Origin: 13-2-20CM-66-19 sp963760225 | Lineage (GTDB): Bacteria > Pseudomonadota > Gammaproteobacteria > Steroidobacterales > Steroidobacteraceae | Length of the DNA stretch: 64,000 bases | Reading direction: 5' to 3' | NCBI GenBank assembly: GCA_963760225.1 | Contig: CAVXCD010000002.1 | Span: forward strand, 372,001 to 436,000 | Shown: piece after piece, positions 25,748 to 34,552 of the stretch | Numbering within the stretch: position 1 is the first letter of the stretch | How the letters are laid out: each line of letters starts with the position of its first letter | The notes under the pieces: model-generated | The model's database searches: none | Told to the model about the DNA's origin: nothing | The model's input: only the letters and a program-made list of their open reading frames with translations | Position numbers and translations under genes: made by a program

Positions 25748-25805
25748 GACTGAGCTCCTTCTCGTGAATCAGGTAATCGAACCATCGGGACCGCTGTGGG
25801 TGGGT

Positions 25806-26501
25806 CTAAAGTGTGCCGACTACGGCGATTGCTTCGCGAATGATTTCGACCACTTCTGTCGGGGCAGTCACCATCGGCGTGTGGTCAACTTGTCGGGTGC
25901 GCACGTGGGCTCGCATGCGCTGCGCCATGAAGCGCTGAGTTTCGGGCAGGATCAGGTAGTCCTGTTCGGCAACCAGGAACCAACTCGGTAGGTCCCGCCA
26001 ACGCGGGGGACCTACGCGAGTGGTGATACAGGCGGGGGCAATCGGTCGCTGCAGGGCGGCCAGCAGGGCCTGCTGCTCGCCGGTGGCGTTGGGCGCAAAC
26101 GCCTCGGTGAAGGCTCGCTCCGGCAGGTAGATCAGCCCATGAATGTCGGGCGACAGCTTTGGCGCGAAGGAATGGAGCGGTGCCCGATAGAAAACGTCTG
26201 CAACTGTCTCGCCCTCGTCCGGGGCCAGAGCGGCTATGTATACGAGTGCCTGCACGCGCTCATTGCGCACGGAGCCGATTACCGCGCCGGCGTAGGCATG
26301 AGCGACTAGCACGATCGGTCCCGGTGCCCGCTCCAGCGTTCGCTCGACAGCCGCGACGTCGGCTTCGAACGAAGTTAGGGGCACCGGTGCCGCCAATACC
26401 TTGTGACCTGCCGCGATCAGAGGACTCATTACCCTGACCCAGCTCGACCCATCTGCCCAGGCACCATGCCCCAGGACGACGCTCACCGCACTTGTGCCCA
26501 T
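25806..26501 (-). CDS. alpha/beta hydrolase of the EstC/pyrethroid-hydrolase type with the nucleophile Ser replaced by Ala
   Basis: The 231-residue protein begins SVVLGHGAWADGSSWVRV, the typical start of the small plant-esterase/hydroxynitrile-lyase-like family. The nucleophile elbow, normally GHSYGG, reads LVAHAYAGAVI, with codon GCC (Ala) at the nucleophile position. The acid (LVAEQDYLI) and His (QVDHTPMV) remain. It is therefore unlikely to be an ordinary esterase and may bind a ligand or be non-catalytic. It is first in the three-gene operon and diverges from the CGNR regulator across a 123-base gap with an inverted repeat. Confidence 0.8.
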   Translation of the reverse strand: MGTSAVSVVLGHGAWADGSSWVRVMSPLIAAGHKVLAAPVPLTSFEADVAAVERTLERAPGPIVLVAHAYAGAVIGSVRNERVQALVYIAALAPDEGETVADVFYRAPLHSFAPKLSPDIHGLIYLPERAFTEAFAPNATGEQQALLAALQRPIAPACITTRVGPPRWRDLPSWFLVAEQDYLILPETQRFMAQRMRAHVRTRQVDHTPMVTAPTEVVEIIREAIAVVGTL

Positions 26502-26554
26502 GCCGCCCCCCTCACACAGCTACCAATTAGCATAACCTCACTGGAAGCTTTCAG

Positions 26555-26580
26555 CAGGTTATGACCTTGCTAGTAACCTG
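26555..26580. promoter_or_regulatory. inverted-repeat operator between hydrolase and CGNR regulator genes
   Basis: CAGGTTA and TAACCTG form perfect 7-base arms 12 bases apart, and a third TAACCT half-site lies at 26533-26538. The site sits midway between the two divergent start codons, which suits a dimeric regulator, probably the CGNR protein at 26625, controlling both genes. Confidence 0.6.
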
Positions 26581-26624
26581 TCAAGACATTACCGTCCGGT
26601 TAATGCTCTCGCTCAAAGACGCGT

Positions 26625-27245
26625 ATGCAGCAAACCTCTGCAATGTTTATTGGCGGCGACCTAGCCCTGGACTTTCTCAACTCGGTGGCGACTCCCATCG
26701 ATGTCCCAGTCGACTGGCTCGATGACGGCGATGGCCTGCTTAGCTGGCTAGCGCAGACGCAGCTCGTATCAGCCGCGGCGCTTAGGCACATGCGATCGCA
26801 GTCTTCGCACGGCGAGCTGAACAAGGTGGCCGAGCAGGCGCGGGATCTGCGCGAATGGTTTCGTGGCTTCGTGCAAAAGCATCGGGGACGGCCCCTGGCT
26901 CGGGATGACCTGAAAAAGCTGGAGCGCCTCAATCGTCTGCTGGAGCGGGACGATTCTTTCAGTCAAATCGGGCCGGCAACAAGCAAAAAGGGTAACGCGT
27001 TCGAATTGCGCGTTATGCGAAAGTGGCGTTCACCCGAAGGACTGCTGTGTCCTATCGCCGAAGCCATCGCGCGCTTCGTATGCTCAGCGGACTTCACTTA
27101 CGTAAAGGCGTGCCAGGGGACTACGTGCACGCTGTTCTTCGCAGATCAGACGCGAAGCCGGGAGCGCCGCTGGTGCAGCATGGCAATTTGCGGAAATCGC
27201 GCCAAGCAGGCGGCTCATCGACAAAGGGTCAAAGCAAATCGCTAG
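26625..27245 (+). CDS. CGNR zinc-finger (ABATE-domain) transcription regulator
   Basis: The 206-residue protein has the ABATE N-terminal domain (FIGGDLALDFLNSVATPIDV) and the C-terminal treble-clef-like CGNR motif (CQGTTCTLFFADQT...RRWCSMAICGNRAKQAAHR). All four Cys are present. ATG 26625 and ATG 26643 are both usable starts. Such regulators often diverge from a small hydrolase or oxidoreductase gene and respond to stress compounds. Here the divergent gene is the Ser-to-Ala hydrolase operon, with an inverted repeat between. Confidence 0.85.
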   Translation: MQQTSAMFIGGDLALDFLNSVATPIDVPVDWLDDGDGLLSWLAQTQLVSAAALRHMRSQSSHGELNKVAEQARDLREWFRGFVQKHRGRPLARDDLKKLERLNRLLERDDSFSQIGPATSKKGNAFELRVMRKWRSPEGLLCPIAEAIARFVCSADFTYVKACQGTTCTLFFADQTRSRERRWCSMAICGNRAKQAAHRQRVKANR

Positions 27246-27372
27246 CGATGTCACCTCCCGATAGCTGCCGTTCGAGTCCCCATCCCTGCCCGGTTGCCAA
27301 CCCCCCATTGCATCCGCGACCATTCGGAGTGCATAGGGGGATACTCGACATGGTCGAGGGTGGCGGTGCACC

Positions 27373-29400
27373 TTGAGCGGCGCTTCGCACTCCGTTTTCA
27401 TCAGCTACGCCTCGGAGGATGCGGGGGTGGTGGCGCGGATCTGCGCAGCGCTGCGCTCGGGCGGCGTCGAGGTGTGGCTCGACCAGAGCGAGCTGCGCGG
27501 CGGGGACGCCTGGGACCGGCAGATCCGCGAGCGGATCCACGACTGCCGGCTGTTCATAGCCGTGATCTCCGCCAGCACGGAGACTCGTGACGAGGGCTAT
27601 TTCCGACGCGAGTGGAAGCTTGCGGCCGACCGCACGCATGACATGGCGGAGAGGAAGGCATTCCTTCTTCCGGTGGTCATCGACGCCACGCCGCAACGTG
27701 GCGCCTCGGTACCGGACAAGTTTCACGAGGTGCAGTGGACACGCCTGCCGGGCGGGGAGACGCCGCCGGAGTTCGTGGAACGGGTACGGCGCCTGGTGTC
27801 GCCTGACGCGCCGACAGCGACCGTGGTGCCGGCGGGCGCAGCACCGACTCCACCGCCACCGATGAGAGAGCCGGTTCCCGCGTCCCGGCGGTCGAAGTGG
27901 GCGCTGCCGGTGATCGCCGCCGCAGTGATCGCAGGCGCTGTGGTCTATTTTGGCATCGATAGGTTCTGGATCTCGAAGTACCCGACGGCGCCCGCGGCCC
28001 AGCCCAGCGCAGCCCCGACCGCCTTCAGCCCGCCGCCACACTCGATCGCGGTGCTGCCGTTCGTGAACCTGAGCGGAGACAAAGAGCAGGAATACTTCTC
28101 CGACGGGCTCACCGAGGAGCTACTCAACTCGCTGGCCGAGATCAACGAGCTGCAGGTCGCCGCCCGCACCTCATCCTTCTCTTTCAAAGAGCACCCGGAC
28201 ATTGCCACCGTTGCCCACAAGCTCAACGTCGGCGCGGTCCTCGAAGGCAGTGTGCGGCGCTCTGGGCATACCCTGCGCATCACCGCGCAGCTCATTAACG
28301 CGGTCACGGGGTTTCACCTGTGGTCGAAGACCTATGACCGCGACCTGGGCGATGTTCTGAAACTTCAGACCGAGATTGCCACCGCGGTGGCCGGCGCGCT
28401 GAAAGTCACGCTCCTCGGCGATGTCGCGGCCAAAGTCGAGCTCGGCGGGACGCGCAATTCGGCCGCCTTCGATGCCTATCTGCGCGGAGCGAAGGCGTAT
28501 AGCTCGAGACAGGAAGGCAAAGACACTCCGATCGCCATTACCGCGTACACGGAAGCCATTCGCCTCGATCCAGCCTATGCGCTCGCGTTCGCCGGCCGAT
28601 CGATGGCCTTTTCCTCGTACGCCGGGGAGGCCGCGACGGCAGCGGCGGCGCGCGAAGCCTTTGACAAGGCACAGGCGGACGCGCGCCAGGCGCTCGCGCT
28701 CGCGCCGGATCTGGCCCAGGCCCATCTCGCATTGGCGTTCGTTTCGGACAATACCCTCGACTTCACGCAGGCGAATTACGAATACGAGCGCGCCCTCGCG
28801 CTCGCGCCGGGCAATGCCGAAGTATTGCGACGAAGCGGTGGATTTGCAGCCTACATGGGGCACTTCGATGCGGGCCTTGCGGCCGCCCACCGCGCCGTCG
28901 TGCTAGACCCGCTCGCGCGTGAAAGCCATCTTGTGCTCGGCCGGGCGCTCTATGCGGCCCGCCGCTATGAGGAGGCGGTTGCGGCTTTTGCAGAAGTCAT
29001 CAGTCTTGACCCCTATAAAATAACCTACGCGGATCGCGGGCTCGCCTATTACGGGCTCGGGGATCTTGAGCGCGCGCGCGCCTCGTGCGAGACAACGGCG
29101 GACTATTGGGCGAGTAAACAGTGCCTCGCGGTGATCTATGACAAATTCGGCCGGCACGCGGATGCGGAAGCCGAGCTTGCGAAATTGAAGGCGGCTCTGG
29201 GCGATACCTCGGCATACCAATACGCTACGATCTATGCACAGTGGGGCAATCGAGCGAAGGCACTCGAATGGCTCGAGACGGCGCTGCGGCTGCGGGACCC
29301 GGGCCTGGAGTTGCTGAAGACCGATCCGCTCCTGGATCCCCTGCGCAAGGAACCGCACTTCCAGACGATTGAGCGGGGGTTGAAGTTTCCGTCGAGTTGA
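27373..29400 (+). CDS. TIR - transmembrane - TolB-like - TPR protein, copy 1
   Basis: This 675-residue protein starts at TTG 27373, immediately before the TIR domain (residues 5-140: VFISYASEDA, VWLDQSELRGGDAWD, FIAVISASTETRDEGYFRRE). Glu80 matches the position of the NAD-cleaving Glu of enzymatic TIRs. A proline-rich linker and one membrane helix (about 176-195) follow. Then comes a TolB-like/COG5616-type domain (223-345: IAVLPFVNLSGDKEQEYFSD) and TPR repeats to the end (SLDPYKITYADRGLAYYGLG). The TIR head should be cytoplasmic and the TolB-TPR part periplasmic. TIR domains act in NAD cleavage or as adaptors, and the TolB-TPR body also occurs behind cyclases and CadC-type regulators. Function is unknown. 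Confidence 0.88.
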   Translation: MSGASHSVFISYASEDAGVVARICAALRSGGVEVWLDQSELRGGDAWDRQIRERIHDCRLFIAVISASTETRDEGYFRREWKLAADRTHDMAERKAFLLPVVIDATPQRGASVPDKFHEVQWTRLPGGETPPEFVERVRRLVSPDAPTATVVPAGAAPTPPPPMREPVPASRRSKWALPVIAAAVIAGAVVYFGIDRFWISKYPTAPAAQPSAAPTAFSPPPHSIAVLPFVNLSGDKEQEYFSDGLTEELLNSLAEINELQVAARTSSFSFKEHPDIATVAHKLNVGAVLEGSVRRSGHTLRITAQLINAVTGFHLWSKTYDRDLGDVLKLQTEIATAVAGALKVTLLGDVAAKVELGGTRNSAAFDAYLRGAKAYSSRQEGKDTPIAITAYTEAIRLDPAYALAFAGRSMAFSSYAGEAATAAAAREAFDKAQADARQALALAPDLAQAHLALAFVSDNTLDFTQANYEYERALALAPGNAEVLRRSGGFAAYMGHFDAGLAAAHRAVVLDPLARESHLVLGRALYAARRYEEAVAAFAEVISLDPYKITYADRGLAYYGLGDLERARASCETTADYWASKQCLAVIYDKFGRHADAEAELAKLKAALGDTSAYQYATIYAQWGNRAKALEWLETALRLRDPGLELLKTDPLLDPLRKEPHFQTIERGLKFPSS

Positions 29401-29503
29401 GAACTAAGTGAAAGCAGACCAAATGCGTTAGCGGCCACCACCTTTCTTGACGGATCGCTGCGGCCTCGAAGGCGTGGATGGCAACGCCGCTAGCTGGCAC
29501 TTC

Positions 29504-31126
29504 TCAGGTAGTTCTCTGATTGATGTGCTCCCAGACCTTGGAGATCACTACGGAGCCTTCGCCCACTGCCGAGGCTACCCGCTTGACCGACCCAGCCCGA
29601 ACATCGCCGACAGCAAAAACGCCGGGGTAGGACGTCGCAAACGGCGAAGTCGGTGAGCCGACGCCGGTGACGACGTACCCTTTGTCGTCGAGCTTCACCA
29701 AACCAGAAAGCCATTCGGTGTTTGGCGCGGCACCCACCATGATAAATAGCGCCCGCGCCGCAACCTTCCGCGACAGCCCGGTCTCGGCGTTGCGGATGAT
29801 GACGCCTTCCAGATGCTCGCCGCCTTCCAGTGCCGTGACCTCAGAGTTGTACTCGATCGTGATAGCCGGGTCAGCCGCAAGGCGGCTGGTGAGATAGCTC
29901 GACATCGAAGCGGCGAGCGAGGAACCCCGCACCAGAACACGGACGCACCGCGCATAGCGGGATAGGAACATCGCAGCCTGGCCGGCAGAATTGCCGCCGC
30001 CAATGATTACGGCCTCGGTGTCCTTACAAAATCGAGCCTCCATCTCGGTGGCCGAATAGTACACGCCCGAGCCCTCGAAATCGGCGAGTCGCTCCAGCGG
30101 AAGCCGCCGATACTGCACCCCGCTCGCGACTACGATTGCACCGGCACGGACGCGCTGGCCATTCTCGAAGGCGACGCAGAAGGCGCCGTTCTCTTGCGCC
30201 TCGAGCGTCGTGACTCGGCGTGGTATCGCAAATCGGGCGCCGAACTTCACGGCCTGCACCTGGCCACGCCACATGAGGTCCGCGCCAGAGATGCCTGTTG
30301 GAAAACCCAGGTAGTTCTCGATTCGGCTCGACGCTCCCGCCTGACCTCCCAAAACGACGTCCTCGACGACCAGCGCGCGTAGACCCTCGGCGCCAGCGTA
30401 AACGGCCGCCGCCACGCCGGCCGGCCCCCCGCCGACGATGAGCACATCGAAATGCTCGTCGCCGCTGAAGTCGATGTTGAGCCCGAGGAGCCGCGCGATC
30501 TTATCCGGTGTCGCATCCGTGATCGGTACTTTGCTGCCGAAGATAACTGCCGGGGTTCCGGCATCGATTGCGCAACTCTTAGCCGATGCCTCGGCCTCCG
30601 GGCTGTGTAGGGGGACCGACACGTAAGGCAACCTATTGCGACTCGCGAACTCGGCGATGCGACGCACATTGCGATCGGCCTCCTCGCCGATCAGGTAAAG
30701 GCCGCTGCGGCGGTCGTCGAGCTGCCGGCGGCGTCGGGCAGCGAACACACTGATGATGATGTCCGACATCTCGGGGATCTGGGACATGAGCGTAAGGAAG
30801 GTCTCACGCGGTACCTCAATCACTCGCGTATCCACTACCGTGCGCAGGGGCAAGGAGGCGGTACCGCCGTACAGCAGGCTGATCTCCCCCATAAACTGAG
30901 TTGGCCCAATGGTCGACGGATAATGGCGCTGCCCAGTGAACGGATTAACTACTTCAATCTCGCCCTCCTCGACGTACACGAAGCGGTTTGCCTTTTCCCC
31001 CTGCTGGGCCATGATCGTGCCCTTGGGATACGTCACTACCTTCCCCGCCGCCCGCAATGCCTCAACATGCGAGCGGGAAAGTGGTGTCCGTATCATCTGG
31101 CGCAGATCTTCGCCTATCGTCTCCAC
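29504..31126 (-). CDS. cNMP-binding domain - thioredoxin-reductase-like flavoprotein without CxxC
   Basis: The 540-residue protein (GTG 31126 after GGGGA) begins with a cyclic-nucleotide-binding fold (residues 15-135). The phosphate-binding cassette reads MGEISLLYGGTASLPLRT, which lacks the usual Pro-Arg-Ala, so the ligand may not be cAMP. A short thioredoxin-like linker (140-220) follows. Last is a thioredoxin-reductase-like FAD/NAD(P)H module: IVGGGPAGVAAAVYAGAEGL, IIGGGNSAGQAAMFL and GVFAVGDVRAG. The active-site CxxC of thioredoxin reductase is replaced by YSATEME, so it cannot reduce thioredoxin in the usual way. Proteins of this architecture are known but poorly characterised. Confidence 0.85.
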   Translation of the reverse strand: METIGEDLRQMIRTPLSRSHVEALRAAGKVVTYPKGTIMAQQGEKANRFVYVEEGEIEVVNPFTGQRHYPSTIGPTQFMGEISLLYGGTASLPLRTVVDTRVIEVPRETFLTLMSQIPEMSDIIISVFAARRRRQLDDRRSGLYLIGEEADRNVRRIAEFASRNRLPYVSVPLHSPEAEASAKSCAIDAGTPAVIFGSKVPITDATPDKIARLLGLNIDFSGDEHFDVLIVGGGPAGVAAAVYAGAEGLRALVVEDVVLGGQAGASSRIENYLGFPTGISGADLMWRGQVQAVKFGARFAIPRRVTTLEAQENGAFCVAFENGQRVRAGAIVVASGVQYRRLPLERLADFEGSGVYYSATEMEARFCKDTEAVIIGGGNSAGQAAMFLSRYARCVRVLVRGSSLAASMSSYLTSRLAADPAITIEYNSEVTALEGGEHLEGVIIRNAETGLSRKVAARALFIMVGAAPNTEWLSGLVKLDDKGYVVTGVGSPTSPFATSYPGVFAVGDVRAGSVKRVASAVGEGSVVISKVWEHINQRTT

Positions 31127-31297
31127 GGAGGTCCCCAGGGTTACATTTCCACAGATAGTACAAGGTTCTCACCCGCCGAATGCCCTGGCTAGCGTGCGAC
31201 CTGCATGGCGCCGATTTAAGATTCGCCGCCAGGGTAGCGAGGTGCGGTGCATCGTGTGCGAGCTGTCGCGGTGGAGCAAGCCCCACGGGCAAGCTGC

Positions 31298-31876
31298 TCA
31301 GAATGAGTTGTTCGGCTCCTTCAGAAACGCAATCTCGTCCGCGGTCGAAAGCCGGTTCAGCACCGCATTTCGATGCGGAAAACGGCCAAATCGATCGATG
31401 ATCTCCTTGTGCGCGATGGCATAGCGGGTCCACTCGGCATTGCCGACACTTCCGATCAGCTGGACCGCAAGTGCCTGATCTGCGCGCTCCTCGCTGTGCT
31501 CGAAGGGAAGGTAAAGAAACAACCGCTCCTGTGTTGTCATGGCGATGTCGAAGCTCTGTTCTATGGCAACTCTGGCCAGTCGGCGCGCGATGGAATCGGC
31601 TGAATAGGCGGACGGGCTATCCCGGAATAGGTTACGCGAAAACTGATCCAGAACGATCACGCCGGCGAGGATCGAGCGCGGTCCGGTCACATCGCACCCA
31701 CCGTGCGTTACGAGCCGTTGGTGTATCGTGAGAAAGCGCTCGCGGATGCGCTTATCAATCACGTCACTTCTTGCGAACCAATCAGCTTCCGTCAGCTCCT
31801 CGAACCAGAACTGGATTACTTGGCCGACCCAAGGCGGCTCGACGTATTCATTTTTCGAAGCGATGTCGGAGGTCAT
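31298..31876 (-). CDS. DUF924 family protein
   Basis: The 192-residue protein has the DUF924 pattern: VIQFWFEELTEADWF, ILAGVIVLDQFSRNLFRDSP, LFLYLPFEHSEE and RFGRFPHRNAVL. DUF924 proteins are helical with a TPR-like fold and have no established reaction. Its start is 40 bases after the end of the TIR copy 2 gene on the same strand, so the two may be cotranscribed. No strong ribosome site is visible. Confidence 0.85.
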   Translation of the reverse strand: MTSDIASKNEYVEPPWVGQVIQFWFEELTEADWFARSDVIDKRIRERFLTIHQRLVTHGGCDVTGPRSILAGVIVLDQFSRNLFRDSPSAYSADSIARRLARVAIEQSFDIAMTTQERLFLYLPFEHSEERADQALAVQLIGSVGNAEWTRYAIAHKEIIDRFGRFPHRNAVLNRLSTADEIAFLKEPNNSF

Positions 31877-31916
31877 TGTCGTGTAGAGAGCGGACTAAAA
31901 CCGACGGCCGCGGTCA

Positions 31917-33545
31917 TCATTCCGGCAGGCCGGCCATCCGCAAGGATTCGGTCAGACTCGCTGCATCGGCTGGGTTCTTGAACGGTTGTTTCGCCATAAA
32001 GTGTCCAGTCGAGAAGTCTGGTTTCATAGCCAGACACTCAGCTGCGCGGACTCTGGCGTGCTCCATGTCGGCCAGCCGGGCATAGCAACCGGCCACAAAT
32101 GCGGCGACGCGATATATGCGGCCGGGGGAATGGTCGAACGCCGCCAAGGCCTGCTGATACCGCTGCAAGACCATGTGAGCCTCACCGACCGATCGCCAGT
32201 ACCAGGGCTCATTGAAGTATGGATCGATCTCCTTGGCACGCTTGAACCACGCTAACGCCTCTTCAGCTTGGCCGGCGTAAAGCAGAATGCCTCCCATGTC
32301 GGCCGCATTCCATTGGTTGTTCGGATTCATCTCGACCGCTCGCCGCACATGTTGCAACGCCAGATCATAGGAGCGCCGCATCAATTCAATCCAACCCAAG
32401 AGAGCAAGGCAGGTGCTGTCGTTTTGATCCAATTCGACTGCCCGCTTTGCCAAGGCAAACGCCTTCAGCAGAAAGGCATCGGAGCTGCTCGGGTCGTCCT
32501 GCCATTTCCCTTGAAATATAGATGCAAGCAAGGCATGGGGAGGACCATAGCCCGGATCGATTTCGATGGCCTTCTCAAATAATCGCGCGGCCTCCGCTGC
32601 GCCATCTGGATCGTCCCAGGGCAATGCATTGCCCTTCAGAACACATTCATAGGCGGCGAGACTTGCGGGCGGCTTCCGTCGTACTCGTTCGAAATCGGAC
32701 GCCTGAACCCGGCCCACGAGCGTGCTGACGATCGTCTGCACAACCTGGTCCTGCACAGTGAAGAGTTCGGCCAAATCTCGATCAAATTTTTCGGCCCAGA
32801 TGTGGCTGCCACTCTCGGAATCGATCAACTGCGCGTTGATACGGATGCGCGCGCCCATCCGTCGGACGCTACCTTCGACGATGAAGCGAACGTTCAATTC
32901 ACGCGCGACCTGCTTCATGTCGACTGCAACGCCACGATACCGGAAGGAGGCGGAGCGAGACCGCACCGCAAGGAGGCGCCACCGCGAGAGCTCGGTAATG
33001 ATGTCCTCGGTAATTCCGTCGCTGAAATAGTCCTGTTGCGGATCACCACCCATGTTGGCGAAGGGGAGCACGCAGATCGCAATGCGAGCCGGCTCGGTGG
33101 CACTAGCGGACGCTACCAGGTCGGAACTGGCGCCTGCAGCTTTCGGCGCGGGGTCGCGTTTGATAATTGCGCCCACTGCGCGGAGCACTTCCTGCACCTG
33201 CGGACTGCGGGGATCCTCCCCCCAATCATCGAGATCGGTGGTATGAAGCGCGCGCGCATCGATCGGCAGGGAGGCGCCTTCAAATCGCACAGGCACGAGG
33301 ATGCCGCGATCCGCCCCCTCTCGCGCCTCGCCACGCACCCAGCGTGACGTCACCGAATTCGGCGTCCAGACCACCAGGACGGCGGCGGCGGCCTTGAGTT
33401 CCGCCGCGATGAGGCGGTCAAACTCCTGGCCGGGGTCGATCTCCGAGTCCCACCACACGGACCAACCCTGCGCCTCGATCACCGCCACCAGCGGCGCAAC
33501 GCGCGCCTTGTCGCTGCGGGCGTAGGAAACGAAGACGTCGGCCAT
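31917..33545 (-). CDS. TIR - TolB-like - TPR protein, copy 2 (soluble, divergent type)
   Basis: The 542-residue protein has an N-terminal TIR domain (3-110: VFVSYARSDKARV, VWWDSEIDPGQEFD, SVTSRWVRGEAREG) with a candidate NADase Glu near 73. No membrane helix follows. A TolB-like domain (about 152-275: IAICVLPFANMGGDPQQDYF, IVEGSVRRMG, HIWAEKFDRDL) and TPR repeats (EIDPGYGPPHALLASI, EMNPNNQWNAADMGGILLYA) complete it. Its TIR head differs clearly from copies 1, 3, 4 and 5, and the body resembles the TolB-TPR part of adenylate-cyclase-like proteins. It may share a transcript with DUF924. Confidence 0.86.
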   Translation of the reverse strand: MADVFVSYARSDKARVAPLVAVIEAQGWSVWWDSEIDPGQEFDRLIAAELKAAAAVLVVWTPNSVTSRWVRGEAREGADRGILVPVRFEGASLPIDARALHTTDLDDWGEDPRSPQVQEVLRAVGAIIKRDPAPKAAGASSDLVASASATEPARIAICVLPFANMGGDPQQDYFSDGITEDIITELSRWRLLAVRSRSASFRYRGVAVDMKQVARELNVRFIVEGSVRRMGARIRINAQLIDSESGSHIWAEKFDRDLAELFTVQDQVVQTIVSTLVGRVQASDFERVRRKPPASLAAYECVLKGNALPWDDPDGAAEAARLFEKAIEIDPGYGPPHALLASIFQGKWQDDPSSSDAFLLKAFALAKRAVELDQNDSTCLALLGWIELMRRSYDLALQHVRRAVEMNPNNQWNAADMGGILLYAGQAEEALAWFKRAKEIDPYFNEPWYWRSVGEAHMVLQRYQQALAAFDHSPGRIYRVAAFVAGCYARLADMEHARVRAAECLAMKPDFSTGHFMAKQPFKNPADAASLTESLRMAGLPE

Positions 33546-33770
33546 GCTTGTCTGACCTAGAGGCGGAGTGGACGCCGCAATCGTGATGTTGTGGGTAGCT
33601 TAACCCGGCTCGCGTGGCGTGGCACAATGAGCACCATGTGCGGGTTGCGCGCCATTTCCCGGTTGCTCACTAACGCAGAATCCTGACCCCCGCACTAGAA
33701 ACCGAACTCCGCAATCGTCGCCCCCCTGCACCGCCGCTTGAGCGAGCGATCTAGTAGGAAGCCAGACGAC

Positions 33771-34406
33771 ATGTATACGCTTTACTACAGCCCGGGAACC
33801 GCCAGCATGTGCGTGCACCAGGCGTTGATCGAGGCAAACGCGGAATACCGCCTGGTGCTGGTGGATTTGCAGTCTGGCCAGCAGCGCGAGCCGGCTTATC
33901 TACGGCTCAATCCCGGCGGAGTCGTGCCCACGTTGCTGATCGACAACGCGCCGTTCACCGAAACAGCTGCGCTACTGATGACGATAGCGACCCGACATCC
34001 TGAGACTCGACTGGCGCCGGCGGAGCGTTCTGCGAGCCGCGCCGCATGGTATCAGTGGATCGTGTATCTGGCCAATACGCTGCAGCCGGCGTTCCGCCTG
34101 TGGTTTTATCCGGCAGACGTCAGCGACGCCCCCGACACACAAGCGATACTGAACGCCGCGACGTGCCGAAAGATAGAAAGCGTTTGGGCGCGAGTCAATG
34201 CGCATCTGCTGGCGCAGGGCCCGTATCTGCTCGGCGCAGAGTTCTCGGCAGCGGACCTCATGTTGATCATGCTGATGCGCTGGTCGCGGAACATGCCAAG
34301 GCCGGCGACCGAGTGGCCGGCACTGCATCAGTATGCCGCGCGGATGAAAGCTCGCCCGAGCTGGAAAAAGCTGTACGCGCTCGAAGGACTGAGCGAGTGG
34401 AATTGA
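33771..34406 (+). CDS. glutathione S-transferase
   Basis: I chose ATG 33771 (AGGAA upstream) over the in-frame ATG at 33738. The 211-residue protein has the GST thioredoxin-like half (YTLYYSPGTASMCVHQALIE, LNPGGVVPTLLID, FTETAALL) and the helical half with GAEFSAADLMLIMLMRW. Ser or Tyr near residue 7 would activate glutathione; the SPGTAS pattern points to beta-class-like enzymes. It is transcribed away from TIR copy 2. Confidence 0.88.
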   Translation: MYTLYYSPGTASMCVHQALIEANAEYRLVLVDLQSGQQREPAYLRLNPGGVVPTLLIDNAPFTETAALLMTIATRHPETRLAPAERSASRAAWYQWIVYLANTLQPAFRLWFYPADVSDAPDTQAILNAATCRKIESVWARVNAHLLAQGPYLLGAEFSAADLMLIMLMRWSRNMPRPATEWPALHQYAARMKARPSWKKLYALEGLSEWN

Positions 34407-34552
34407 AGATAGCGCGGACTACGAACGCCGCCACGCCGCGGGTTCAGGTGGCCCCGCTGATCCATCCTACCGAGAACGTAAGCGACCGCACTGCGGCGGA
34501 AGTCTTTGTTGTTGTCGGATGCTCGCAGAAGGCGCGAACCCTGCCTCTCAAC

